NCBI GenBank assembly: GCA_049889775.1 | Contig: JBMHCT010000035.1 | Coordinates: forward strand, 248,001 to 312,000 | Source of the DNA: Jejuia sp049889775 | Lineage (GTDB): Bacteria; Bacteroidota; Bacteroidia; Flavobacteriales; Flavobacteriaceae | DNA length: 64,000 nucleotides | Reading direction: 5' to 3' | Shown here: positions 25,600 through 33,808 of the stretch, piece after piece | Position numbering within the stretch: the first letter of the stretch is position 1 | Layout: each line of letters begins with the position of its first letter | The notes under the pieces: generated by a model | The model's input: the letters and a program-made list of their open reading frames with translations, nothing else | Database searches by the model: none | What the model was told of the DNA's origin: nothing | Translations under genes and position numbers: made by a program

Positions 25600-27717
25600 T
25601 TAGTTAATTGGTTTTATACTTATCGCATATCCTCCCCCAGAAGCAGACCACAGTTTTAATTTAGACTTACTAGAAACCTTCTTTGTTTTTATTGTATAAG
25701 CCTGCGGATTTGTTTTGAAGTGCGCATCCTTTGCATCAGCATAAATGGTTGCTTCATATTTTTTCCCTTCATCTAGGAAATCTAATTGAATTATAGATTG
25801 CCTTGACGAAACACCATTTACATTTCCAACAAACCAGTTATCGCTACCTTTTTCTTTTCGCGCAATGGTGAGATAATCTCCAGGTTCTGCTTCCAAATAC
25901 ACACTTTTATCCCAATCTATAGCGACATCTTTTATGAATTGAAATGCGTCCATAAATCGCATATAATTCTCAGGTAAATCTGCAGCCATTTGCAAAGGAC
26001 TATACATTGTAATATAAAGCGCCAATTGATTTGCTAGTGTACTATTTACGTGTGAATTGTTATCAGGATTCAACTTGCTAATATCCATTTCGAAAATACC
26101 AGGTGTATAATCCATTGGCCCGCCAATTAATCGCGTAAATGGTAAAACGGTTACGTGATTTGGTTTTGAACCTCCAAATGCTTGAAACTCTGTTCCTCTT
26201 GCAGATTCATTTCCTATTAAATTAGGATAGGTTCTACAAATTCCGGTTGGTCTTACAGCTTCGTGTGCATTAACCATTATTTGATATTCGGCAGCTTTCT
26301 CAAGCGCGTATTGGTAATGATTTACAATATATTGACTGTAATGATGCTCACCCCTAGGAATAATGTTTCCTACGTAACCACTTTTAACAGCATCATAACC
26401 ATTGTCCTTCATGAATTTATATGCCATATCCATATGACGCTCGTAATTTCTTGTAGAACCAGAAGTTTCATGGTGCATAATCATTTTTACACCTTTTGAT
26501 TTAGCATACTCATGGATTTCCTCTACATCAAAATCAGGGTAAGGCGTAACAAAATCAAATACGTAATCTTTTGATTTACCAAACCAATCTTCCCAACCTT
26601 CGTTCCAGCCTTCAACTAAAACGCCATCGAATCCATGTTCTGAAGCAAAATCGATATAGCGTTTCACTTTCTCATTATTTGCAGAATGTTTTCCATTTGG
26701 TTTTACTTTTGAATAATCTGTTACTCCCAATTGTACCGCGGGTAATTCATCTGTATACGCCCATGAGCCTTTGCCGGTAATCATTTCCCACCAAACCCCA
26801 ATATATTTTACAGGTCTTATCCAAAAGGTGTCTTCTATAGCGCAAGGATCATTCAAATTTAGCGTCATTCTAGAGGCTAAAATATCTCTAGCATCATCAC
26901 TAACAATAATAGTACGCCAAGGTGAATTACAAGGCGCTTGCATATAGCCTTTATCTCCATTTTTATCTGGTGTTAAATACGATTCAAATACCATGTTTTC
27001 GTCATCTAAATTAAGATGCATACAGGCATAATTCAACAATGCTGCCTCGTGCAGATTGATATATAATCCTTCATCGGTTTTTAGCATTAATGCTGTTTGA
27101 ACTCCAGTTTTAGAAAATGCTGTTTGGGAAGCATTGCTCTGACGCGAACCATCAAACTTTTCTCTAATTTCTGAAAGTCTAGATTTAGTATAATCATATT
27201 CTTGAGAATCATAATCACCAGCAATCCAATGTGCCATATGATCACCAGTCATTGCAAATTGCGTACGCTCTTCCTTAATTACAAAATATACTAAGTTATC
27301 CTGCTGTGGAAATTCATAACGGAACCCTAACCCGTCATCAAACATTCTGAAACGAATCACTATAACCCTATCTGTTTCTTTTTGTTTTAGAGTAACTGCT
27401 AATTCATTATAATGATTTCTAATTTGGCTTTCCTCTCCCCAAACAGGTTGCCAAGTTTCATTAAATGTTGAAGTGTTCGTGTCGACGATTTCAAGATCAT
27501 CTAAAAGTGATTTAGTATCATCTTTCAACTCTAAGCCCAAGTGACTTGGTTTAATAACCTCTTGATTTCTATAAGATAACTGGTATGTTGGCTGACCATT
27601 ATTTTCCAAAGAAAACTGCATCACCATTTCACCGCTAGGAGATTTCAATTCTTGAGAGTTCACTAAATTGAAAACTACTATTAGACAAATAAAAGATATT
27701 GAAAACTTTAATTTCAT
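25600..27717 (-). CDS. GH97 alpha-glucosidase (SusB-like)
   Basis: A 705-residue periplasmic enzyme with a cleavable signal peptide (FICLIVVFNLVNSQE). The N-terminal beta-sandwich spans ~25-290; the TIM barrel carries FDGVLVEGWNEGWEDWFG, IMHHETSG, VNAHEAVRPTG and GNESARGTEFQAFGG; a C-terminal beta domain follows. The conserved glutamates of the inverting (SusB) group and the calcium-site glutamates appear to be in place, rather than the Asp nucleophile of retaining GH97 galactosidases. It should release glucose from maltodextrin ends. It sits in the alpha-glucan operon between GH65 (131-base gap with a repeat element) and SusA-like GH13. Confidence 0.92.
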   Translation of the reverse strand: MKLKFSISFICLIVVFNLVNSQELKSPSGEMVMQFSLENNGQPTYQLSYRNQEVIKPSHLGLELKDDTKSLLDDLEIVDTNTSTFNETWQPVWGEESQIRNHYNELAVTLKQKETDRVIVIRFRMFDDGLGFRYEFPQQDNLVYFVIKEERTQFAMTGDHMAHWIAGDYDSQEYDYTKSRLSEIREKFDGSRQSNASQTAFSKTGVQTALMLKTDEGLYINLHEAALLNYACMHLNLDDENMVFESYLTPDKNGDKGYMQAPCNSPWRTIIVSDDARDILASRMTLNLNDPCAIEDTFWIRPVKYIGVWWEMITGKGSWAYTDELPAVQLGVTDYSKVKPNGKHSANNEKVKRYIDFASEHGFDGVLVEGWNEGWEDWFGKSKDYVFDFVTPYPDFDVEEIHEYAKSKGVKMIMHHETSGSTRNYERHMDMAYKFMKDNGYDAVKSGYVGNIIPRGEHHYSQYIVNHYQYALEKAAEYQIMVNAHEAVRPTGICRTYPNLIGNESARGTEFQAFGGSKPNHVTVLPFTRLIGGPMDYTPGIFEMDISKLNPDNNSHVNSTLANQLALYITMYSPLQMAADLPENYMRFMDAFQFIKDVAIDWDKSVYLEAEPGDYLTIARKEKGSDNWFVGNVNGVSSRQSIIQLDFLDEGKKYEATIYADAKDAHFKTNPQAYTIKTKKVSSKSKLKLWSASGGGYAISIKPIN

Positions 27718-27781
27718 TTTATGTTTTTGAATTTTAAATTACCTTTTGCAAATCGAAAGAATTCGGTTCATCTTGAAAATG

Positions 27782-27825
27782 GTTCTCGATACAATTCCAC
27801 TTTGGTGGAATTACTCGAACAGACA
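27782..27825. repeat. Palindromic intergenic repeat, copy 2
   Basis: Same outer sequence as copy 1 (GTTCTCGATACAATTCC ... GGAATTACTCGAAC ... GACA), but with ATTCCAC/GTGGAAT as the inner stem. Stem changes are compensated, so the hairpin is preserved. It lies between the GH65 and GH97 genes inside the alpha-glucan operon. Confidence 0.8.
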
Positions 27826-27848
27826 AACTTCTATTCTTAAACAACAAA

Positions 27849-30158
27849 TTAACTCACCCCTTTAAGCACATTACTTTCAAGCACTAAAGGTTTGTTATTA
27901 AAAAGAATTTCTAGTTCCTCACCACATAACATTTCAAAATAGGTTTGTTCTTGAGTGATATTCACCTTTAAAATATGATCTCTGAAGTTTATTTTAAAAG
28001 AATAACCTTTCCATTGTTTTGGAATCTTTGGAGCGAAAGACAATTTCCCATCTTTAACACGCATGCCACCAAACCCTTCAACAATACTCATCCATGTACC
28101 CGCCATTGATGTGATGTGTAACCCTTCATGAACCTCATGATTGTAATCATCTAAATCTAATCGAGATGTGCGTAAATAGAAGGTATAGGCTTGTTCCATC
28201 CTATCTAATTTGGCAGCTTGAATACTATGAACACAAGGTGACAACGAACTTTCATGTACTGTAAAAGGTTCGTAGAAATCAAAATGGCGCTCTAATTCTT
28301 CATGTGTAAACTGATCTTCGAAAAAATAGAATCCTTGAAGTGTATCTGCTTGCTTTATATAAGGTGAACGTAAAATTCTGTCCCAACTCCAATTTTGATT
28401 TATTGGTCTCTGCGATTTTGGTAAATCGGCAACATTTATCAATTCTTTATCTAAAAAACCATCTTGTTGTAAATACACATTATGCTTTTCAGAATATGGA
28501 AAATACATGTTATCTGCCACAGCCTTCCATAATGCCAATTCCTTCTTGGTTAGCTTTACTTTTTTCGCAATTCTGGAAAAATCTGAAGAGTATTCAACCT
28601 CAACTTTCTCAATTTGTTCTATCGTATAGTCAATACACCATTTGGCTAAATAGTTAGTGTACCAATTATTGTTTACGTTATTTTCATATTCATTCGGACC
28701 TGTAACTCCAAGAATAACGTATTTATTTTTTTCTGTTGAGAAGTTAGCACGTTGCTGCCAGAAACGAGCAATACCAATCAAAACTTCAAGACCTTTTTTA
28801 GGAATATAACTATAATCTCCAGTGAAGCGATGGTAATTATAAATAGCGAAGGCAATAGCACCATTTCTATGTATTTCCTCAAAAGTAATTTCCCATTCAT
28901 TATGACATTCTTCGCCATTCATAGTAACCATTGGATACAATGCTGCACCATTTTTGAAGCCTAATTTTTCAGCATTCTCAATAGCTTTTTCCAGATGATT
29001 ATAGCGATACTCTAAAAGCGTTCTTGCTACTTTTTGATCTTTTGTCGCCATGTAAAAAGGTATACAATAGGCCTCGGTATCCCAATAGGTGCTTCCTCCA
29101 TATTTCTCTCCTGTGAATCCTTTTGGACCAATATTTAACCTTGAATCTTTACCCAAATAGGTTTGATTCAGCTGAAAAATATTGAAACGAATACCTTGCT
29201 GCGCTTTTACGTCACCTTCAATAGTTATATCCGCCATTTCCCAAATATTAGCCCATGCCTTTTCCTGATCTTTGAGCATTTGAGTAAAGCCCTTTTTAAT
29301 AGCAGTTTTTAAAACTTGTTTTGCTACTTTAACTAGCTTATTTTTATCATGATACCTATCAACAGTGTAACCACCAAACTTTTGAATACTATAAGTTTCC
29401 CCCTTTTTAACTGGATAATTATAGCTAAAAGCCACAGTATTGGAATCGGCTAAAATATTATGTTCCACCAAAATAGGCTTTCCAGAGATATAAACTTTAG
29501 ATTCCATAAACGTACAAGTATGGAAATCTGTTTTCATCGTTTTTGCTTCTATAAACGCTTGTTGATTGATATGACTTACGTGGGTTGTATCCCAAAACTT
29601 ATCATCCCAATTGGTATCCTCATTTGTAATACCCGAATCTAGATAAGGCTCAAAAGTAATTTCTGCGTTTTTATTTAATGGTGTAACCTCGTAGTTGATG
29701 ACTCCTATTTCATCTAAATTTAAACTCAGAAATCGCTTGGTCTCTACCAAAACCTCAACATCATTATGTAATGTAGCAGTAAAACTTCTAGATAGCCAAC
29801 CCTTTTTCATATTGAGCTCTCGCCTGAAATTTTTGACTGATGTACAGGTGTTTAAATCTAGTGATTCTCCATTTACAAAAACGTTAATTCCAATCCAGCT
29901 AGGAGCATTTAAAACTTTTGCAAAATACTCGGGGTAGCCGTTTTTCCACCAACCAACACGCGTTTTATCAGGATAATATACACCAGCGATATAGCTACCT
30001 TGGAAGGTATCACCAGAATAAGCTTCTTCAAAATTAGCACGTTGCCCCATGGCACCATTACCAATACTAAATAAGCTTTCAGAAGATTTAACGCGGCTCG
30101 CATCAAAACCTTCTTCTATAATTGACCAGCCATCTGGTTTAATATAATTTTGGTTCAT
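27849..30158 (-). CDS. GH65 glycoside phosphorylase (maltose phosphorylase-like)
   Basis: A 769-residue cytoplasmic enzyme, usual length for the family, without a signal peptide. The N-terminal beta-sandwich starts WSIIEEGFDASRVKSSESLF; the (alpha/alpha)6 barrel contains YGGSTYWDTEAYC and the general acid E490 in GVTGPNEYEN. It would convert maltose plus phosphate into glucose and beta-glucose 1-phosphate. The 20-base overlap with pgmB, which uses beta-glucose 1-phosphate, strongly supports this over an alpha-product enzyme. Trehalose or kojibiose phosphorylase is possible in the family, but the starch context favours maltose. Confidence 0.92.
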   Translation of the reverse strand: MNQNYIKPDGWSIIEEGFDASRVKSSESLFSIGNGAMGQRANFEEAYSGDTFQGSYIAGVYYPDKTRVGWWKNGYPEYFAKVLNAPSWIGINVFVNGESLDLNTCTSVKNFRRELNMKKGWLSRSFTATLHNDVEVLVETKRFLSLNLDEIGVINYEVTPLNKNAEITFEPYLDSGITNEDTNWDDKFWDTTHVSHINQQAFIEAKTMKTDFHTCTFMESKVYISGKPILVEHNILADSNTVAFSYNYPVKKGETYSIQKFGGYTVDRYHDKNKLVKVAKQVLKTAIKKGFTQMLKDQEKAWANIWEMADITIEGDVKAQQGIRFNIFQLNQTYLGKDSRLNIGPKGFTGEKYGGSTYWDTEAYCIPFYMATKDQKVARTLLEYRYNHLEKAIENAEKLGFKNGAALYPMVTMNGEECHNEWEITFEEIHRNGAIAFAIYNYHRFTGDYSYIPKKGLEVLIGIARFWQQRANFSTEKNKYVILGVTGPNEYENNVNNNWYTNYLAKWCIDYTIEQIEKVEVEYSSDFSRIAKKVKLTKKELALWKAVADNMYFPYSEKHNVYLQQDGFLDKELINVADLPKSQRPINQNWSWDRILRSPYIKQADTLQGFYFFEDQFTHEELERHFDFYEPFTVHESSLSPCVHSIQAAKLDRMEQAYTFYLRTSRLDLDDYNHEVHEGLHITSMAGTWMSIVEGFGGMRVKDGKLSFAPKIPKQWKGYSFKINFRDHILKVNITQEQTYFEMLCGEELEILFNNKPLVLESNVLKGVS

Positions 30159-30831
30159 TTTCTCTTAATAGTTTTTCTGAAATAACCTTGGTGAAAAAAT
30201 CATCAGGTATTTCAGTTAAATCGTTAAAATTAAAATGGGCTTCATTAAGTGTTTGCTTATCTCCAATGCCCACAGATATCATTTTTGCTGCATTAGCAGC
30301 TTCAACACCAGCAATAGCATCTTCAAAAACAACACAATGATTAGGATTTAAATTCAGCTTTTGTGCCCCTATCAAAAACACTTCGGGATCTGGTTTAGCC
30401 TTCGACACACTATTACCATCTACTATACCAGCAAATCGATTAAAAAGATTAACCTGTTTTAAAATTAAGGGCGCATTTTTACTTGCTGATCCCAATACGT
30501 AGTGAATCCCTAATTCATCTAAAGCATCTAGAAGTTCGCTAGCTCCAGGAAGAATTTCATCCGGTCCCATTTTGTAGATATACTCTAAATATTGCTCATT
30601 TTTACTTTTCAGATATTCTTGCTTTTTTTCTTCTGAAATTTCTATGTCACCAATACCTAAAAGTATTTCTAAAGACCGCACACGACTTACACCTTTAAGC
30701 AACTCATTATGAGCTTCGGTAAATTCAAAACCCAATTCATCAGCTAAATCTTTCCATGCTAAAAAGTGGTATTTAGCGGTGTCAACAATAACACCATCTA
30801 AATCGAATATTACTCCTATTTTTTTATTCAT
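30139..30831 (-). CDS. pgmB: beta-Phosphoglucomutase
   Basis: A 230-residue HAD-superfamily enzyme converting beta-glucose 1-phosphate to glucose 6-phosphate. The motif FDLDGVIVDTAKYHF gives nucleophile D10 and D12; VLGSASKN is motif II; KPDPEVF and FEDAIAGVEAA are motifs III and IV; GVSRVRSLEILL matches the cap domain of beta-PGM. It overlaps the MFS gene by 8 bases and the GH65 gene by 20 bases, so the three are translationally coupled as an uptake-phosphorolysis-mutase unit. Confidence 0.95.
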   Translation of the reverse strand: MNKKIGVIFDLDGVIVDTAKYHFLAWKDLADELGFEFTEAHNELLKGVSRVRSLEILLGIGDIEISEEKKQEYLKSKNEQYLEYIYKMGPDEILPGASELLDALDELGIHYVLGSASKNAPLILKQVNLFNRFAGIVDGNSVSKAKPDPEVFLIGAQKLNLNPNHCVVFEDAIAGVEAANAAKMISVGIGDKQTLNEAHFNFNDLTEIPDDFFTKVISEKLLRENEPKLY

Positions 30832-32332
30832 TAATCTCTATATTTTCTTTGTCATTTACTCTAAGCGTAAGTAATCCAGCAACTATCATTGATATACCTC
30901 CAACCACTAACGCATAAATTGGCTCGTTATCAAAAAAATTATTCAGCATGAACCCCAACAAAGAAGCTGCAACAATTTGTGGTATTACAATGAAAAAATT
31001 AAAAACTCCCATATAGTATCCCATCTTATTTGCTGGAAGAGCACCAGTTAACATGGCATATGGAATTGAAAGAATAGACGCCCAAGAAACACCTACTCCG
31101 ATCATTGACACTAGAAGATAATCTGGATTTCCTACGAAGTAATACGATATCAAACCTAGACCTCCTAGAGTAAGACAAACCAAGTGCGCAAACTTTCTAC
31201 TAGTATATTTTGCTAATACTGGAATTAGGAAAGACACCAAAGCAGCTACCAAAAATTTAACCCCCATAAGTACTCCAACCCAATCTGCACCTTCATTATA
31301 CAATGAAGAAGTAGTATCAGAAGTGCCGTAAATATGACTTGTAACTCCAGAAGTGGCATAAATCCACATTGAAAACATTGCAAACCAAGAAAAAAATTGA
31401 ACTGGTGCTAATTGCTTCATTGTGGTAGGCATTCTTAGCAAGTCCGTCATTATACTAACAAACCCGTTTTGTGTATTTCCTTTTCTAAGGAAAGCAACAA
31501 TAATAAAAAGAAGCCCAACCAACGCTAAACCAACTGAAAGAATGTAAAGGTCTTTTTTAAGCCCATAAAAAACTATGAACATTGTACCAATTAGTCCAAC
31601 AATCATCATTACCAAACCAGTTCTAATTTGCTTACTAATAGTTACTTCAACTTGAGATTCTTCTTCGTTATCAACTTCGCTTGCTTTTTCAAAAGCCTCA
31701 AATTCTTCAGGTGTATATTCCTTAGACCTAAGAACAGTCCAAAGTACTGCAATAAAAAAGGCAGCTGCACCTATGTAAAAAGAATATTTTACTGTATCAG
31801 GAATCATACCTTCAGTGGCAGTATCACTAATATTGAACCAATTTGAAAATATGTATGGTAATGAGGAGCCCACAAATCCACCAATTCCAATGAAAAAGCT
31901 CTGCATTGCAAACCCTAAAGTTCTTTGGTTATTAGATAAATTATCACCAACAAAAGCTCTAAAAGGCTCCATTGTGATATTGATTGAAGCATCCATAATC
32001 CATAAAACACCAATAGCCATCCATAGTACTGGAGAATTAGGCATTAAACATAAGGCTATAGAGGCTAAAATTGCACCAGCCAAAAAGTAAGGTCTTCGTC
32101 TACCCAGTTTCTTGTGCCATGTTCTATCACTGAAATAACCAATTATAGGCTGAACAATCAATCCTGTTACTGGAGCCGCTAACCAAAAAACTGCTAGCTC
32201 ATCAACCTCAGCACCAAGTGTTTCGAATATTCTGGAAGTATTTGCATTTTGTAACGCAAAACCAAATTGTATTCCCAAGAAACCGAAACTCATGTTCCAA
32301 ATTTCCCAGAAACTTAATCTACGCTTTTCCAT
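30824..32332 (-). CDS. MFS/GPH-type maltose (disaccharide) transporter
   Basis: A 502-residue protein with about 12 membrane segments. The N-terminus FWEIWNMSFGFLGIQFGFAL and FSDRTWHKKLGRRRPY (between TM2 and TM3) match the SUC/SLC45-like sugar transporters found with maltose phosphorylase in Bacteroidota. A charged cytoplasmic loop follows residue ~210 (EEFEAFEKASEVDNEEE). It should import maltose across the inner membrane for GH65. It is the first gene of the operon; its leader of about 90 bases contains two hairpins and a TATCTTTG box. Confidence 0.9.
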   Translation of the reverse strand: MEKRRLSFWEIWNMSFGFLGIQFGFALQNANTSRIFETLGAEVDELAVFWLAAPVTGLIVQPIIGYFSDRTWHKKLGRRRPYFLAGAILASIALCLMPNSPVLWMAIGVLWIMDASINITMEPFRAFVGDNLSNNQRTLGFAMQSFFIGIGGFVGSSLPYIFSNWFNISDTATEGMIPDTVKYSFYIGAAAFFIAVLWTVLRSKEYTPEEFEAFEKASEVDNEEESQVEVTISKQIRTGLVMMIVGLIGTMFIVFYGLKKDLYILSVGLALVGLLFIIVAFLRKGNTQNGFVSIMTDLLRMPTTMKQLAPVQFFSWFAMFSMWIYATSGVTSHIYGTSDTTSSLYNEGADWVGVLMGVKFLVAALVSFLIPVLAKYTSRKFAHLVCLTLGGLGLISYYFVGNPDYLLVSMIGVGVSWASILSIPYAMLTGALPANKMGYYMGVFNFFIVIPQIVAASLLGFMLNNFFDNEPIYALVVGGISMIVAGLLTLRVNDKENIEINE

Positions 32333-32356
32333 AAATAGTATGTTTAATTAATACTA

Positions 32357-32383
32357 TTTGATAAGCGGTATTTACTTATCAAA
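32357..32383 (-). promoter_or_regulatory. Leader hairpin ahead of the maltose transporter gene
   Basis: Perfect 9-base arms TTTGATAAG/CTTATCAAA with a 9-base loop, 25 bases upstream of the transporter start codon and downstream of the likely promoter. It may affect mRNA stability or translation; no T-run follows, so it is not a plain terminator. Confidence 0.45.
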
Positions 32384-32409
32384 ACTTAATGAGAAGTGAA
32401 AATATAAGT

Positions 32410-32430
32410 TTTGATTTCGAATCAAAGATA
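32410..32430 (-). promoter_or_regulatory. Promoter and overlapping palindrome of the minus-strand alpha-glucan operon
   Basis: The minus strand reads TATCTTTG at 32423-32430, a match to the TAnnTTTG -7 consensus. A palindrome with arms TTTGATT/AATCAAA around three bases (32410-32426) overlaps it and could be an operator. It differs from the CG-centred LacI-type site at 33684. Confidence 0.5.
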
Positions 32431-32485
32431 AAAAAGAATTTCGGTTTTCCTAATTCATCTTTATACCTCATTTTGATCAACGAAA

Positions 32486-33559
32486 CTATTTAGTTGATTC
32501 CCTTTCTATAATCGAAGTCTCGATAACAACCTTTATAAAATCCTTCTTAGTATCGTTATTTGTGAAGTATTGTTCGGCATCAGCTTCCTCTGCCTCTAAC
32601 CTGTCAATCAATAGATTAGCTGATTGTTCGCCCATCTTTTGACCATGTTGGCTTACTGTAGTTAAACTTGGTGTAGCATGTTTAGATAGTACGCCGTCGG
32701 TAAAGCCAATAACTTGAATATCTTCTGGAATATTTAAATCCAACTTTTTTGCAACCTTCATTGCTGTAACTGCATAAAGCTCATTCACAGCAAAGATACC
32801 ATCAATGCTAGTATTCGACTTTAAAAAATGAGCTATCTCAGTTTCTAAAACCTCAATATGATTTTCAACATCTAAACTATCATCTATTTTCAAAATTAAA
32901 TTTGAATCGGCTGCAATACCCTTATTTTGAAGAGCTTCCAGATAACCTTGTGTTCTAAGTCTACCAACACTTACATAATCCATAGTGGTTATAAGTGCAA
33001 TATTTTTACAATCATTTTCTATTAGTTTGTTTACAGCTTTAACTGCACCATTAAAATCATCTACAATCACCTTGTCACATTCCACCTCACTAACTACACG
33101 GTCAAACATAACAATAGGCATTCCTTGGTTTATGGTTTCATTAAAATGATGATAATCTTGCTTTAATAATGTTTCTTTGGAAATTGACAAAATAAACCCG
33201 TCTATACTGCCATTGGCGAGCATTTCCATATTAATAATTTCCTTAGTAAAAGATTCATTTGAAAGCCCTACGATAACATTATATCCACGTCTGTTAGCTA
33301 CACGTTCAATACCTCTAATTACCGTAGAGAAAAAGTGATGTACTATTTCAGGAATTAAAATGCCGATAGTCTTAGTTTTTCTGTTTTTTAAACTTAAAGC
33401 AATATTATTGGGCTTGTAGTTGTATAATTTTGCAAAGGCCTGAATCTTTTTGGTTGTATCTTCACTTATTTCCTTGCTATTACTTAAAGCTTTTGAAACT
33501 GTTGATACAGAGACATCTAACTCTTTAGCAATTTGCTTTAATGTAATCTTTTTCTTCAT
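32486..33559 (-). CDS. LacI-family transcriptional regulator, probable maltose/alpha-glucan regulator
   Basis: A 357-residue regulator. N-terminal LacI helix-turn-helix: TLKQIAKELDVSVSTVSKAL (residues 4-23), with hinge region YNYKPNNIALSLKNRKT. The rest is the periplasmic-binding-protein-like sugar-sensing domain (TIGILIPEIVHHFFSTVIRG, DGFILSISKE, MPIVMFDRV, IQVIGFTDGVLS). It lies between the MFS operon (153-base gap) and divergent susC (249-base gap). A perfect CG-centred palindrome typical of LacI-family operators sits in the latter gap. The ligand is probably maltose or a maltodextrin, by context. Confidence 0.93.
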   Translation of the reverse strand: MKKKITLKQIAKELDVSVSTVSKALSNSKEISEDTTKKIQAFAKLYNYKPNNIALSLKNRKTKTIGILIPEIVHHFFSTVIRGIERVANRRGYNVIVGLSNESFTKEIINMEMLANGSIDGFILSISKETLLKQDYHHFNETINQGMPIVMFDRVVSEVECDKVIVDDFNGAVKAVNKLIENDCKNIALITTMDYVSVGRLRTQGYLEALQNKGIAADSNLILKIDDSLDVENHIEVLETEIAHFLKSNTSIDGIFAVNELYAVTAMKVAKKLDLNIPEDIQVIGFTDGVLSKHATPSLTTVSQHGQKMGEQSANLLIDRLEAEEADAEQYFTNNDTKKDFIKVVIETSIIERESTK

Positions 33560-33683
33560 AACTAAAATTTCACTCTAAAATAAGAAATAATCTTTGGTTT
33601 TTGAGCATTGAAAACATCAATTCTATTTGACTTTAAAATGCGAATTTATTATTTTTAGATAAAAAAAATCAAAAGTTTTCAAC

Positions 33684-33699
33684 ACGAAAACGTTTTCGT
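33684..33699. promoter_or_regulatory. LacI-family operator
   Basis: The 16-base perfect palindrome ACGAAAACGTTTTCGT has the central CG and AAAACGTTTT core typical of LacI-family sites. It lies 125 bases from both the regulator start and susC start, about 45 bases upstream of the susC -7 box, a position compatible with activation or with control of both divergent genes. Confidence 0.75.
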
Positions 33700-33744
33700 T
33701 AAATTTTTCGTAATTCAAAATTATTTCTTAACAATTTCTTTACA

Positions 33745-33752
33745 TAGTTTTG
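33745..33752 (+). promoter_or_regulatory. Putative -7 box of susC
   Basis: TAGTTTTG matches TAnnTTTG, 57 bases upstream of the susC start codon. The expected TTTG about 19 bases further upstream is not clear, so the site is tentative and may need an activator. Confidence 0.45.
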
Positions 33753-33808
33753 AGGAGAGAAGTGAAAATATAAACTGACTAATTAGAACATTAATTTAAC
33801 AAAAATGT

